This document shows, one piece after another, positions 11,083 through 18,858 of a stretch of 64,000 nt of DNA. Position 1 is the stretch's first letter. Every line of letters begins with the position of its first letter. The notes below the pieces were generated by a model. The model ran no database searches and had not been told where the DNA came from. It saw only the letters and a program-made list of their open reading frames with translations. A program made the position numbers and the translations under genes. Origin of the DNA: Pseudomonas sp. Au-Pse12 (GTDB taxonomy: Bacteria > Pseudomonadota > Gammaproteobacteria > Pseudomonadales > Pseudomonadaceae); contig NZ_JAJTTH010000012.1 of NCBI RefSeq assembly GCF_021341665.1, positions 156,206 through 220,205 on the forward strand, read 5' to 3'.

Positions 11083-11563
11083 GGCGTTCTCGTCATCACT
11101 GCGCGGAAAAATAGCCCTGGCGACGCTGTCGAAAGATCAGGTGTGGCGAGGCGTCGGGTGGCGCGGCTCGACTCTGGTTTTCGGCGTGATCGCAGTCGGG
11201 AAGTGTATCTGCCGAACGTCCACTGACGTTAGTTTCAATCAGTATTCGACTATTTGAAGGTGTTGCGCTGAGTCCGACAGTGGCCTTTGGATGGCCTCGG
11301 ATAGCTCATTAAGCGGGCGCTGGAGAAGGGCGCCTTGGGCTGATCGTCTGTAGGAATCAGTAAGGGTGTGCTCGTCAGTAGCCTTGGAAGGCTCGTCAGA
11401 AAAGACGTGCACCGCTGGCAAGAAGCCAGGTCTGACGTGGTGAAGCAGATTCGTCTGGGTCGCATGGGCGGCTTCGACGGTGAAGCATCAAGCGTATTCC
11501 GCAAATGCCATTAGCCCGGCTGAGGGCCGGGCTTGGCAGAAGCTTGCAGCGAACGTCTGTGTA
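11083..11563. other. 481-base gap between rpsU and dnaG with no recognisable gene
   Basis: In PAO1 this interval holds yqeY (PA0578, about 148 codons). I read both strands. The open frames present (11239-11421 and 11250-11504, minus strand, 60 and 84 codons) show no YqeY-like residues, no convincing ribosome-binding site and no family resemblance. Apart from one hairpin after rpsU, I see nothing identifiable. It may contain a dnaG promoter. Confidence 0.6.
11513..11533 (-). terminator. hairpin downstream of rpsU (weak terminator or attenuator)
   Basis: AGCCCGGC, a five-base loop and GCCGGGCT form an 8-bp stem about 30 bases after the rpsU stop. No T run follows on the minus strand, so it may only attenuate transcription or protect the mRNA end. 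Confidence 0.4.
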
Positions 11564-11779
11564 TTAGTACAGACGTACGGCGCGGCGCTGTTCGCGCTGA
11601 ACTTTCTTGGCGTGACGCTTAACAGCAGCTGCTGCTTTGCGCTTACGCTCGGAAGTCGGCTTCTCGTAAAATTCGCGGCTACGAACTTCAGCCAGAACAC
11701 CGGCTTTTTCGCAGGAGCGCTTGAAACGACGCAGAGCTACGTCGAAGGGTTCGTTCTCTTTAACTTTGACGGCTGGCAT
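11564..11779 (-). CDS. rpsU: 30S ribosomal protein S21
   Basis: The 71-aa basic protein ([29 protein letters not shown]...) is an unmistakable bS21, which binds the small subunit near the anti-Shine-Dalgarno region and is needed for initiation. It begins the rpsU-dnaG-rpoD set. It is divergent from tsaD, with which it shares a 200-base promoter region. Confidence 0.97.
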
Positions 11780-11979
11780 CCAGAGCTACCTTCATTCATT
11801 ACCGGGGTCAACGTTCTCGTCGCAAAAATCGCGGCTGAGGTCGTCGGTTTTTAAGGGTTGCGGATGTTAACCCCTCAACGCTCGGAATGCAAAGCCTCTG
11901 ATCGAAAACCGCTGGTCGGGCGCCGGAGTGGCGACTATTATGCGCGCCTTCGAATTCAGCCTCTACAAGGCGCAAACCC

Positions 11980-13005
11980 ATGCTAGTACTGGGATTAGAA
12001 ACGTCCTGCGACGAAACCGGCGTCGCGCTTTACGACAGTGAACGCGGCCTTTTGGCCGATGCGCTGTTCAGCCAGATCGACCTGCATCGTGCCTACGGTG
12101 GCGTGGTGCCGGAACTGGCTTCCCGGGATCACGTCAAGCGCATGCTGCCCTTGATCCGCCAGGTGCTGGCCGAGGCCGACTGCGTGCCGACCGAGATCGA
12201 CGCCATTGCCTACACGGCAGGTCCCGGCCTGGTGGGCGCCTTGTTGGTGGGGGCTTCCTGCGCCCAGGCGCTGGCCTTTGCCTGGGGTATTCCAGCCTTG
12301 GGCGTGCACCATATGGAAGGTCACCTGCTGGCGCCCATGCTGGAAGAGCAGCCGCCGGAATTTCCGTTCGTCGCTTTGTTGGTATCTGGTGGTCATACCC
12401 AGCTGGTTCGGGTTGATGGCATTGGCCAATACGAGCTGTTGGGCGAGACCCTGGATGATGCCGCGGGCGAGGCATTCGACAAGACTGCAAAGATGATTGG
12501 CCTGAATTATCCCGGTGGTCCCGAGATCGCGCGCCTGGCCACCCAGGGCGTAGCGGGGCGTTTTGTATTTCCGCGGCCGATGACCGATCGTCCGGGGCTG
12601 GATTTCAGCTTCAGTGGCTTGAAAACCTTTGCCTTGAATACCTGGCAGCAGTGCGTCAGCGCTGGAGACGACGGTGAACAAACCCGTTGCGACATCTCCC
12701 TCGCGTTCCAGCAGGCGGTGGTGGAAACTTTGACCATCAAATGCAAGCGTGCCTTGAAGCAGACGGGCCTCAAACGGCTGGTCATTGCGGGGGGCGTGAG
12801 TGCCAACAAGGCGTTGCGTGCTTCGCTGGAAAAGATGCTCGCTGAAATGAAGGGCAATGTGTTCTACGCTCGCCCCGAATTCTGCACCGACAATGGCGCG
12901 ATGATCGCCTTCGCCGGCTGCCAGCGTTTGCAGGCCGGGCAGCAGGAAAGCCTGGCAATCAGTGTGCAGGCGCGTTGGCCGATGGAGCAGTTGTCAGCCC
13001 TGTGA
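11980..13005 (+). CDS. tsaD: tRNA N6-adenosine threonylcarbamoyltransferase
   Basis: This 341-aa ASKHA-fold enzyme transfers the threonylcarbamoyl group from TC-AMP to A37 of ANN-decoding tRNAs, acting with TsaB and TsaE. The metal-binding HHMEGH motif lies near residue 110. The LETSCDETGVALYD start, the DDAAGEAFDK motif and the GGVSANKALR segment are all typical. Length matches the family. It is divergent from rpsU, as in other Pseudomonas. Confidence 0.97.
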   Translation: MLVLGLETSCDETGVALYDSERGLLADALFSQIDLHRAYGGVVPELASRDHVKRMLPLIRQVLAEADCVPTEIDAIAYTAGPGLVGALLVGASCAQALAFAWGIPALGVHHMEGHLLAPMLEEQPPEFPFVALLVSGGHTQLVRVDGIGQYELLGETLDDAAGEAFDKTAKMIGLNYPGGPEIARLATQGVAGRFVFPRPMTDRPGLDFSFSGLKTFALNTWQQCVSAGDDGEQTRCDISLAFQQAVVETLTIKCKRALKQTGLKRLVIAGGVSANKALRASLEKMLAEMKGNVFYARPEFCTDNGAMIAFAGCQRLQAGQQESLAISVQARWPMEQLSAL

Positions 13006-13023
13006 AGCTGCAGGGTAGAGGCT

Positions 13024-13039
13024 AAAGCTGAAGCTTTTT
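13024..13039 (+). terminator. short terminator after tsaD
   Basis: AAAGC, tetraloop TGAA, GCTTT and further T lie 18 bases after the tsaD stop, in the convergent gap with plsY. The stem has only five base pairs, so efficiency is doubtful. Confidence 0.4.
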
Positions 13040-13051
13040 CATCGGGCGGAT

Positions 13052-13621
13052 TCAAAAATGCCGTTCGCGCCCGGCAAACAGGTCGCGTAAATTGCCGCGG
13101 TGGCGCCAGACGATCAGTAGCGTGAGCACGCTCATCGGCAGCAGCGCCTCGGGTTCCTGCCATGCCAGCAGTGGCAAGGTCAGGGGCGTGGCGATCAGCG
13201 CAGCCAGCGAGCTGGTGCGGGTGAGATAGAAGGTTAGCGCCCAGGCGGCGACGGCCAGCAGTGCGGCCGGGGGATAAAGCCCCAGGAGCATGCCGGCGGC
13301 GGTGGCGACGCCTTTGCCGCCACGAAAGCGGAAGTACAGCGGGAACAGGTGGCCGAGGACGGCGTAGAGCCCGACCCAGGCCTGTTGTTGCAGGGAAAGC
13401 CCGGCAAGGTGAGCGATCAGCACAGGCACCAGGCCTTTGCACAGATCTCCCAGCAGGGTCAGGATCGCGAGTTTCTTGCCGGCCAGGCGCAGCATGTTGG
13501 TGGCGCCGGCATTACCCGAGCCACTCATTCGCGGGTCGGGATTACCCGTAAGGCGGCTGAGCAAAATGGCGAAGGACAGAGAGCCGAGCAGGTAGGCGAA
13601 AATCGCCAGTAACCAAAACAT
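13052..13621 (-). CDS. plsY: glycerol-3-phosphate acyltransferase PlsY
   Basis: This 189-aa inner-membrane protein has several hydrophobic helices and the PlsY signatures SGSGNAGATNMLR, the GDLCKG segment and FRFRGGKGVATAAG. It acylates glycerol-3-phosphate using acyl-phosphate made by PlsX, the first committed step of phospholipid synthesis. It lies convergent to tsaD and divergent from folB, the order seen in PAO1. Confidence 0.96.
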   Translation of the reverse strand: MFWLLAIFAYLLGSLSFAILLSRLTGNPDPRMSGSGNAGATNMLRLAGKKLAILTLLGDLCKGLVPVLIAHLAGLSLQQQAWVGLYAVLGHLFPLYFRFRGGKGVATAAGMLLGLYPPAALLAVAAWALTFYLTRTSSLAALIATPLTLPLLAWQEPEALLPMSVLTLLIVWRHRGNLRDLFAGRERHF

Positions 13622-13695
13622 GCTAACTATTCCGGGCGAGGAAGCCCTGATTCTAACGGCGCATTGCGCCCTTGTCGTGCTGCGGAGAAGAGTGC

Positions 13696-14049
13696 TTGGA
13701 CAGAGTGTTTATCGAAGGGCTGGAAGTGGACACCGTGATTGGTGCCTACGACTGGGAGCGTGGCATCCGACAGTGCCTGCGTCTTGATCTGAGCTTTGCC
13801 TGGGACAACCGGCCAGCTGCGGCGGGAGACGATCTGACACTGGCGCTGGACTACGCGAGCGTCTCCGCCCGGATCCAGGCATTTGCCGAGCAGGCCCAGT
13901 ACCAACTGGTGGAAACCTTCGCCGAGCGTCTCGCCGAGGTTCTGATGAGTGAATTTCACATCCCTTGGCTGCGCTTGAAGCTGACCAAGCCCGGCGCCGT
14001 CCCGGCTGCCAAGGGTGTGGGCGTGGAGATCGAGCGCGGATGTCGCTGA
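13696..14049 (+). CDS. folB: dihydroneopterin aldolase
   Basis: The product is 117 aa from a TTG start at 13696, with GGAG about nine bases upstream. The frame is open to 13672, but the conserved FolB sequence begins DRVFIEGLEVDTVIGAYDWERG. The enzyme converts 7,8-dihydroneopterin to 6-hydroxymethyl-dihydropterin and glycolaldehyde in folate synthesis. Its stop codon overlaps the start region of folK by ten bases, so the two are translationally coupled and catalyse consecutive steps. Confidence 0.93.
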   Translation: MDRVFIEGLEVDTVIGAYDWERGIRQCLRLDLSFAWDNRPAAAGDDLTLALDYASVSARIQAFAEQAQYQLVETFAERLAEVLMSEFHIPWLRLKLTKPGAVPAAKGVGVEIERGCR

Positions 14050-14555
14050 CTCAGGTGTTTCTGGGGCTCGGTAGCAATATCGAGCGTGAAGTTCATCTGC
14101 GGGCCGGGCTCGACGCCCTGGCCGGTTTCCTGGTGGATATGCGTTGCTCGGCGGTGTTCGAAAGCCAGCCGGTGGGGATCAAGAGTGGTCCGTTCTTCAA
14201 TCTGGTGGTGTCGGGTTATACCGATCTGCCGTTGACCGAGCTGGATCGGCGCTTGAAGTTCATCGAAGCGGATAACGGCCGTTATGCTCCGGATCGCAAA
14301 GGCTTGCCGCTGGACATCGATGTCTTGTTGTACGGCGAGCTGACCGGCAATTTCGATGGGCTGATCCTGCCCCGTGCGGAGATTCTGAAGAACGCCTTTG
14401 TGCTGTGGCCGTTGTCGCTGATGGCGCCAGAGCGGGTGCATCCGTTGGCCGGCAAAAGCCTGGGGACACTCTGGCATGAGGCGCAGATCGATCAGGTGCT
14501 GGCGCCTGTGGCCTTTGAGTGGCAAGGCCGGCAACTGACGCCTCCGGCCCTGTAG
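14040..14555 (+). CDS. folK: 2-amino-4-hydroxy-6-hydroxymethyldihydropteridine diphosphokinase
   Basis: This 171-aa HPPK has the N-terminal FLGLGSNIEREVHL motif and a RKGLPLDIDVLLYG segment corresponding to the LDLDIL metal/ATP signature. It pyrophosphorylates the FolB product before DHPS. The ATG at 14040 lies inside the end of folB; the frame is open upstream to 13965 but only within folB. Many pseudomonads carry a second folK with panBC, and this is the folB-linked copy. Confidence 0.92.
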   Translation: MSLTQVFLGLGSNIEREVHLRAGLDALAGFLVDMRCSAVFESQPVGIKSGPFFNLVVSGYTDLPLTELDRRLKFIEADNGRYAPDRKGLPLDIDVLLYGELTGNFDGLILPRAEILKNAFVLWPLSLMAPERVHPLAGKSLGTLWHEAQIDQVLAPVAFEWQGRQLTPPAL

Positions 14556-14565
14556 CCTTGCGCTG

Positions 14566-14600
14566 GGCTCGGGTGCGGACAAGGCCCGAGCCTTGTCCGC
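14566..14600. terminator. convergent terminator between folK and cca, with alternative overlapping stems
   Basis: GCGGACAAGG (14575-14584) pairs perfectly with CCTTGTCCGC (14591-14600). A second perfect stem, GGCTCGGG (14566-14573) with CCCGAGCC (14585-14592), overlaps it, so only one can form at a time. It lies between convergent stop codons and could serve both strands. Confidence 0.65.
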
Positions 14601-14607
14601 GAGTTTC

Positions 14608-15837
14608 TCAAGACGACTGCTGTTCCTTGTAGGCCTTGATGGCCTTCAGCCTCTCCAGCCTCAGCGCTTCGCCCAGTTCCGGGCCTTTGAAGCCCTGCTC
14701 CAACAAGGGTTGCACGGCAACCGCGCGGGCCACGCTGGCTGCGCCGCGCAAGTAGTCGGCCTGGGGATAAGGTCGCGACTCCAGTCCCAGGCGGCCGCGT
14801 GCATCCATTTCGCAAGCTGCAATGAACTCCTCAAAGCGCTGCGGGCGTCGGAACACGTCGAAGCTTTGCAGCAGTTCAAGCAGTGTCGATGCTTTCAGCT
14901 CCTGTGCCTTGTGGGCGTGAGTGTGGTACTGGCCCACCAGCAGCGCCAGTTCCTGGCATTCCCGCGGTGCCTTGAAGCGCTCGTTGACGGCCTTGATCAG
15001 TTCCAGCCCCTTGTGTTCGTGGCCGATGTGCCGTGGCCATTCTTCCTCGGGTGTCACGCCTTTGCCCAGGTCGTGCAGCAGGCAGGCCCAGCGCACGCTG
15101 AGTGGTTGCTGATGCTGCGCAGCTTGTTGCAACACACTGAGGGTGTGCACGCCGGTGTCTATTTCCGGGTGGTGGGCGGGGGGCTGAGGCACTCCGAACA
15201 GAGCATCGACTTCTGGCATCAATACCGCCAAGGCGCCGCAGTCGCGCAATACCTGGATAAAGACTTGTGGCTGGTCCTCCATCAGTGCGCGGGAAATCTC
15301 TTTCCAGCTGCGCTCGGCGGTCAGGGCTTGAAGCTCGCCCGACTCACTGAGTTGACGCATCAGCTCAAGCGTTTCTGGTGCTACGCGAAAGCCCAGTTCG
15401 GCGTAACGGGCGGCGAAGCGGGCTACCCGCAGTACCCGCAGCGGGTCTTCGGCGAATGCCGGTGAAACATGGCGCAATAGGCGATCTTCAAGGTCCTTCT
15501 GGCCGCTGTAGGGATCGGTGAGCAAGCCTTGGTCATCCTCGGCCATGGCGTTGATCGTCAGGTCACGGCGAATCAGGTCCTCTTCCAGGGTGACTTCCGG
15601 GCTGGCGTGGAACGTGAAGCCGCCATAACCCCGCCCGCTCTTGCGCTCGGTACGGGCCAGGGCATATTCCTCGCCGGTTTTGGGGTGCAGGAACACCGGG
15701 AAGTCGGCGCCCACGGGGCGAAAGCCCTTGGCGAGCATGTCTTGCGCGCTGGCACCTACCACGACCCAGTCGATATCAGTGACCGGCCTGCCCAGCAGGC
15801 GATCGCGTACGGCGCCGCCGACTTTGTAAATCCGCAT
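14608..15837 (-). CDS. cca: CCA-adding tRNA nucleotidyltransferase (multifunctional, HD domain)
   Basis: The 409-aa protein has the class II nucleotidyltransferase head (GGAVRDRLLGRPVTDIDWVV), the RRDLTINAMA motif, the RNA-binding neck and a C-terminal HD phosphohydrolase domain (LLHDLGKG). Together these mark the gammaproteobacterial Cca that builds or repairs the tRNA 3' CCA and also has phosphatase/phosphodiesterase activity. Its GGAGG Shine-Dalgarno is in the 3' arm of the upstream terminator hairpin (see 15838-15890). Confidence 0.96.
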   Translation of the reverse strand: MRIYKVGGAVRDRLLGRPVTDIDWVVVGASAQDMLAKGFRPVGADFPVFLHPKTGEEYALARTERKSGRGYGGFTFHASPEVTLEEDLIRRDLTINAMAEDDQGLLTDPYSGQKDLEDRLLRHVSPAFAEDPLRVLRVARFAARYAELGFRVAPETLELMRQLSESGELQALTAERSWKEISRALMEDQPQVFIQVLRDCGALAVLMPEVDALFGVPQPPAHHPEIDTGVHTLSVLQQAAQHQQPLSVRWACLLHDLGKGVTPEEEWPRHIGHEHKGLELIKAVNERFKAPRECQELALLVGQYHTHAHKAQELKASTLLELLQSFDVFRRPQRFEEFIAACEMDARGRLGLESRPYPQADYLRGAASVARAVAVQPLLEQGFKGPELGEALRLERLKAIKAYKEQQSS

Positions 15838-15890
15838 AAAAAAACCTCCGTTAGCGCGACAGGATAACCCTTGTCTCGCGCCTTCGGAGG
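15838..15890 (-). terminator. spoVR terminator overlapping the cca ribosome-binding site
   Basis: On the minus strand CCTCCG (15890-15885) and CGGAGG (15850-15845) close a long hairpin. Its inner stem is GCGCGA...TCGCGC with a small bulge. A run of seven T follows, and the cca ATG comes directly after it. The GGAGG that serves cca is the 3' arm of the hairpin. Confidence 0.75.
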
Positions 15891-15903
15891 CTTGTGATCG
15901 GCC

Positions 15904-17466
15904 TTAGAGGTGGATTACCGCCAGGTCCAGGCGGCCGTAGTCGTTTTCGCCGTGGTCGCTCCTTGGCGGGACGTGATGGGTTTTCATCACCTGATCGCCC
16001 TGCAGGGTTTCCAGGTGGATGTCGAACCCCCAGAGACGGTGCAGGTGCTTGAGCACCTCGTCGGTGGAGTCCCCCAGGGGTTTGCGATCGTGTTGCTGGT
16101 GACGCAGGGTCAGCGAGCGGTCGCCCCGACGGTCGATGCTCCAGATCTGCACGTTGGGTTCACGGTTGCCCAGGTTGTATTGCGCGGCCAGGGTTTCTCG
16201 GATGATCCGATAGCCGCTTTCGTCATGAATTGCCGGCACCAGCAGATCGTCCTTCTGGTCGTCGTCCATGATGCTGAACAGCTTGAGGTCGCGAATGACC
16301 TTGGGTGACAGGTACTGCAGGATGAAACTCTCGTCCTTGAAGCTGCTCATGGCGAACTTGATGCTCGACAGCCAGTCGGTGCCGGCCAGTTCCGGGAACC
16401 AGCGCCGGTCTTCTTCGGTGGGTTCCTCGCAAATACGCCGGATGTCGCGATACATCGCAAAGCCCAGGGCATAGGGGTTGATCCCACTGTAATACGGGCT
16501 GTCGAAGCCCGGCTGATACACCACGCTGGTATGGGAGGTGAGGAACTCCATCATGAAGCCATCGGTGACCAGGCCTTCGTCATACAGGTCGTTTATCAGG
16601 GTGTAGTGCCAGAAGGTTGCCCAGCCCTCGTTCATCACCTGGGTCTGGCGTTGCGGGTAGAAGTACTGGGCGATCTTGCGCACGATGCGCACGATCTCCC
16701 GCTGCCAAGGCTCCAGCAGAGGTGCGTGCTTTTCGATGAAATAGAGGATGTTTTCCTGAGGCTCGGCGGGGAAGCGCGCATTGTCCTTGTCGCTGTACTT
16801 GTCCGCGCCCTTGGGAATGGTGCGCCACAGGTCGTTGATCTGTTTCTGCAGGTGCTCTTCCCGGTCTTTCTGCCGACGCCGTTCTTCCTCGGCGGAAATC
16901 GGGTAGGGCCGTTTGTAGCGATCGACGCCGTAGTTCATCAACGCATGACAGGAGTCGAGCAGGTCCTCTACGGCGTCGATGCCGTGGCGTTCCTCGCATT
17001 GCGTGATGTACTGCTTGGCGAACACCAGGTAATCGATGATCGAACTGGCGTCGGTCCAGGTGCGGAACAGGTAGTTGCCCTTGAAGAAGCTGTTGTGCCC
17101 GTAGCAGGCATGGGCCACCACCAGGGCTTGCATGCAGATGGTGTTTTCTTCCATCAGATAGGCGATGCAAGGGTCGGAGTTGATGACGATTTCGTAGGCC
17201 AGCCCCATCTGGCCCCGGCTGTAGGACTTTTCGGTGCTGAGGAAATGTTTGCCGTAGGACCAATGGTGATAGCCCAGGGGCATGCCTACCGAGGCATAGG
17301 CGTCCATCATCTGCTCGGCAGTGATGACTTCGATCTGGTTGGGATAGGTGTCCAGGGCGTAGCGGGCCGCGATGCGACTTATTTCGCGGTCATAGGCCTG
17401 GATCAGCTCGAAGGTCCATTCCGAGCCGGTTGAGATGGGTTGGCGCTTCTGCTCTCTGGCGGTCAT
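15904..17466 (-). CDS. spoVR: SpoVR family protein
   Basis: This 520-aa protein belongs to the SpoVR/YcgB family, with the EGWATFWHY and HHWSYGKHFL motifs rich in His/Glu and the usual length of about 510 aa. The molecular function is not established. In proteobacteria it is linked to stationary phase and starvation. It overlaps yeaH by four bases (ATGA) and closes the prkA-yeaH-spoVR set. Confidence 0.93.
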   Translation of the reverse strand: MTAREQKRQPISTGSEWTFELIQAYDREISRIAARYALDTYPNQIEVITAEQMMDAYASVGMPLGYHHWSYGKHFLSTEKSYSRGQMGLAYEIVINSDPCIAYLMEENTICMQALVVAHACYGHNSFFKGNYLFRTWTDASSIIDYLVFAKQYITQCEERHGIDAVEDLLDSCHALMNYGVDRYKRPYPISAEEERRRQKDREEHLQKQINDLWRTIPKGADKYSDKDNARFPAEPQENILYFIEKHAPLLEPWQREIVRIVRKIAQYFYPQRQTQVMNEGWATFWHYTLINDLYDEGLVTDGFMMEFLTSHTSVVYQPGFDSPYYSGINPYALGFAMYRDIRRICEEPTEEDRRWFPELAGTDWLSSIKFAMSSFKDESFILQYLSPKVIRDLKLFSIMDDDQKDDLLVPAIHDESGYRIIRETLAAQYNLGNREPNVQIWSIDRRGDRSLTLRHQQHDRKPLGDSTDEVLKHLHRLWGFDIHLETLQGDQVMKTHHVPPRSDHGENDYGRLDLAVIHL

Positions 17467-18737
17467 GTCACTAACCTGCGCTGGAAGAGTTCACGGAAGA
17501 CCGGATAGATATCTCCGGCCGAAACCAGTTGCTGCTGGGCGAATGTGTCGGAAAAGGCCTCGGCGATGCGTTCGTATTCGAACCACAGTGCCTGATGCTC
17601 CCGTGGGGTGATTTCCACGTAGGTGTAGTACTGCACGAAGGGCATGATCTGGTTGATCAGGATATCGCGGCAGATCGGCGAGTCATCGTTCCAGTTGTCA
17701 CCGTCGGAAGCCTGGGCGGCGTAGATGTTCCACTCGTTGCTCGGATAGCGCTCGGCCATGATCTCCTGCATCAATTTCAATGCGCTGGAGACGATGGTGC
17801 CGCCGGTTTCTCTGGAATAGAAGAACTCTTCCTCGTCCACTTCCCGGGCACTGGTGTGGTGGCGGATGAACACCACGTCGATCTTGTCGTAGTTGCGCTT
17901 GAGGAACAGGTACAGAAGGATGAAAAAGCGCTTGGCGATGTCCTTGGTGGCCTGGGTCATGGAGCCGGAAACGTCCATCAGGCAGAACATCACCGCCTTG
18001 GAGCTGGGGTTGGGTTGCTTCACCAGCAGGTTGTACTTGAGATCGAAGGTGTCGAGGAAGGGCACGCGGTGAATCCGTGCGCTGAGGCGCTCGATTTCCG
18101 CCTCGATTTCCTGGATATCGCCGAAATTGTCCGGTTCCTCCCGTTTCAGGCGCGCCAGTTCTTCCTTCGCTTCCCGCAGTTTGGCGCGGCTGCTGCCGGA
18201 CAGAGCAATGCGCCGGGCGTGGGCCGACCGCAGGGTTCGGATGATGTTGATCCGCGCCGGATTGCCTTCGTTGCTGATCCCGGCGCGCACGGTCTTGAAG
18301 GTGTCGGTGCCGGTCAGGTTGCGTTTCACCAGGTTGGGCAGCTCCAGGTCTTCGAACATGAATTCGAGGAATTCTTCCTGGGTGATCTGGAAGACGAACT
18401 CGTCCATGCCCTCGCCGGAATTGCCAGCCTTGCCGCGCCCGCCGCCGCCCCCACCGCCGCCTTGCGGCCTGGCGATATGCTCGCCGGCAGTGAACTCCTT
18501 GTTGCCAGGGTGAACCACGGTCTGCTTGCCGCCACGGCCGTGGTGCAGCACCGGCTCGTCGATATCCCGCCCGGGAATGCTGATTTGTTCGCCATGCTCC
18601 ATGTCGGTGATGGAGCGGCGGCTGACGGCCTCTTCGACGGCCTTTTTAATATGGTCACGGTAACGCCGCAGAAACCGCTGGCGGTTCACCGTGCTCTTGT
18701 TCTTGCCATTGAGACGTCGGTCGATCACATAGCTCAT
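17463..18737 (-). CDS. yeaH: YeaH/YhbH family protein (DUF444, VWA-like)
   Basis: This 424-aa DUF444 protein has a von Willebrand A-type MIDAS motif (MDVSGSMTQ) in its C-terminal half. A glycine-rich stretch of about seven residues lies near residue 95-105. It is the usual partner of the PrkA kinase. E. coli YeaGH responds to nitrogen starvation and stress under RpoS. Translation is coupled to spoVR by a four-base overlap. Confidence 0.93.
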   Translation of the reverse strand: MSYVIDRRLNGKNKSTVNRQRFLRRYRDHIKKAVEEAVSRRSITDMEHGEQISIPGRDIDEPVLHHGRGGKQTVVHPGNKEFTAGEHIARPQGGGGGGGGRGKAGNSGEGMDEFVFQITQEEFLEFMFEDLELPNLVKRNLTGTDTFKTVRAGISNEGNPARINIIRTLRSAHARRIALSGSSRAKLREAKEELARLKREEPDNFGDIQEIEAEIERLSARIHRVPFLDTFDLKYNLLVKQPNPSSKAVMFCLMDVSGSMTQATKDIAKRFFILLYLFLKRNYDKIDVVFIRHHTSAREVDEEEFFYSRETGGTIVSSALKLMQEIMAERYPSNEWNIYAAQASDGDNWNDDSPICRDILINQIMPFVQYYTYVEITPREHQALWFEYERIAEAFSDTFAQQQLVSAGDIYPVFRELFQRRLVT

Positions 18738-18749
18738 AGGCCCCTCCGG

Positions 18750-18852
18750 GGAGCTTCAAGTCGTAAGCTTCAAGCTGCAAGTGAACGTGCCGTCAGGTCC
18801 CTCAACCGGGGTCCGCCACTGTTCTCTTGCAGCTTTTAGCTAGAAGCTTGCA
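18750..18852. repeat. REP-like inverted repeat between prkA and yeaH
   Basis: The segment holds AAGCTTCAAGCTGCAAG near its left end and, near its right end, CTTGCAGCTT plus AGAAGCTTGCAA. These are inverted copies of an AAGCTGCAAG-type motif common in fluorescent pseudomonad intergenic DNA. It lies inside the operon and may set different mRNA levels for kinase and partner. Confidence 0.5.
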
Positions 18853-18858
18853 ACTGCT

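Noticed and set aside
11239..11504. Two small minus-strand frames in the rpsU-dnaG gap as a yqeY remnant
   Set aside because: Neither translation shows YqeY-like residues such as the expected repeated helical motifs, and no RBS is convincing.
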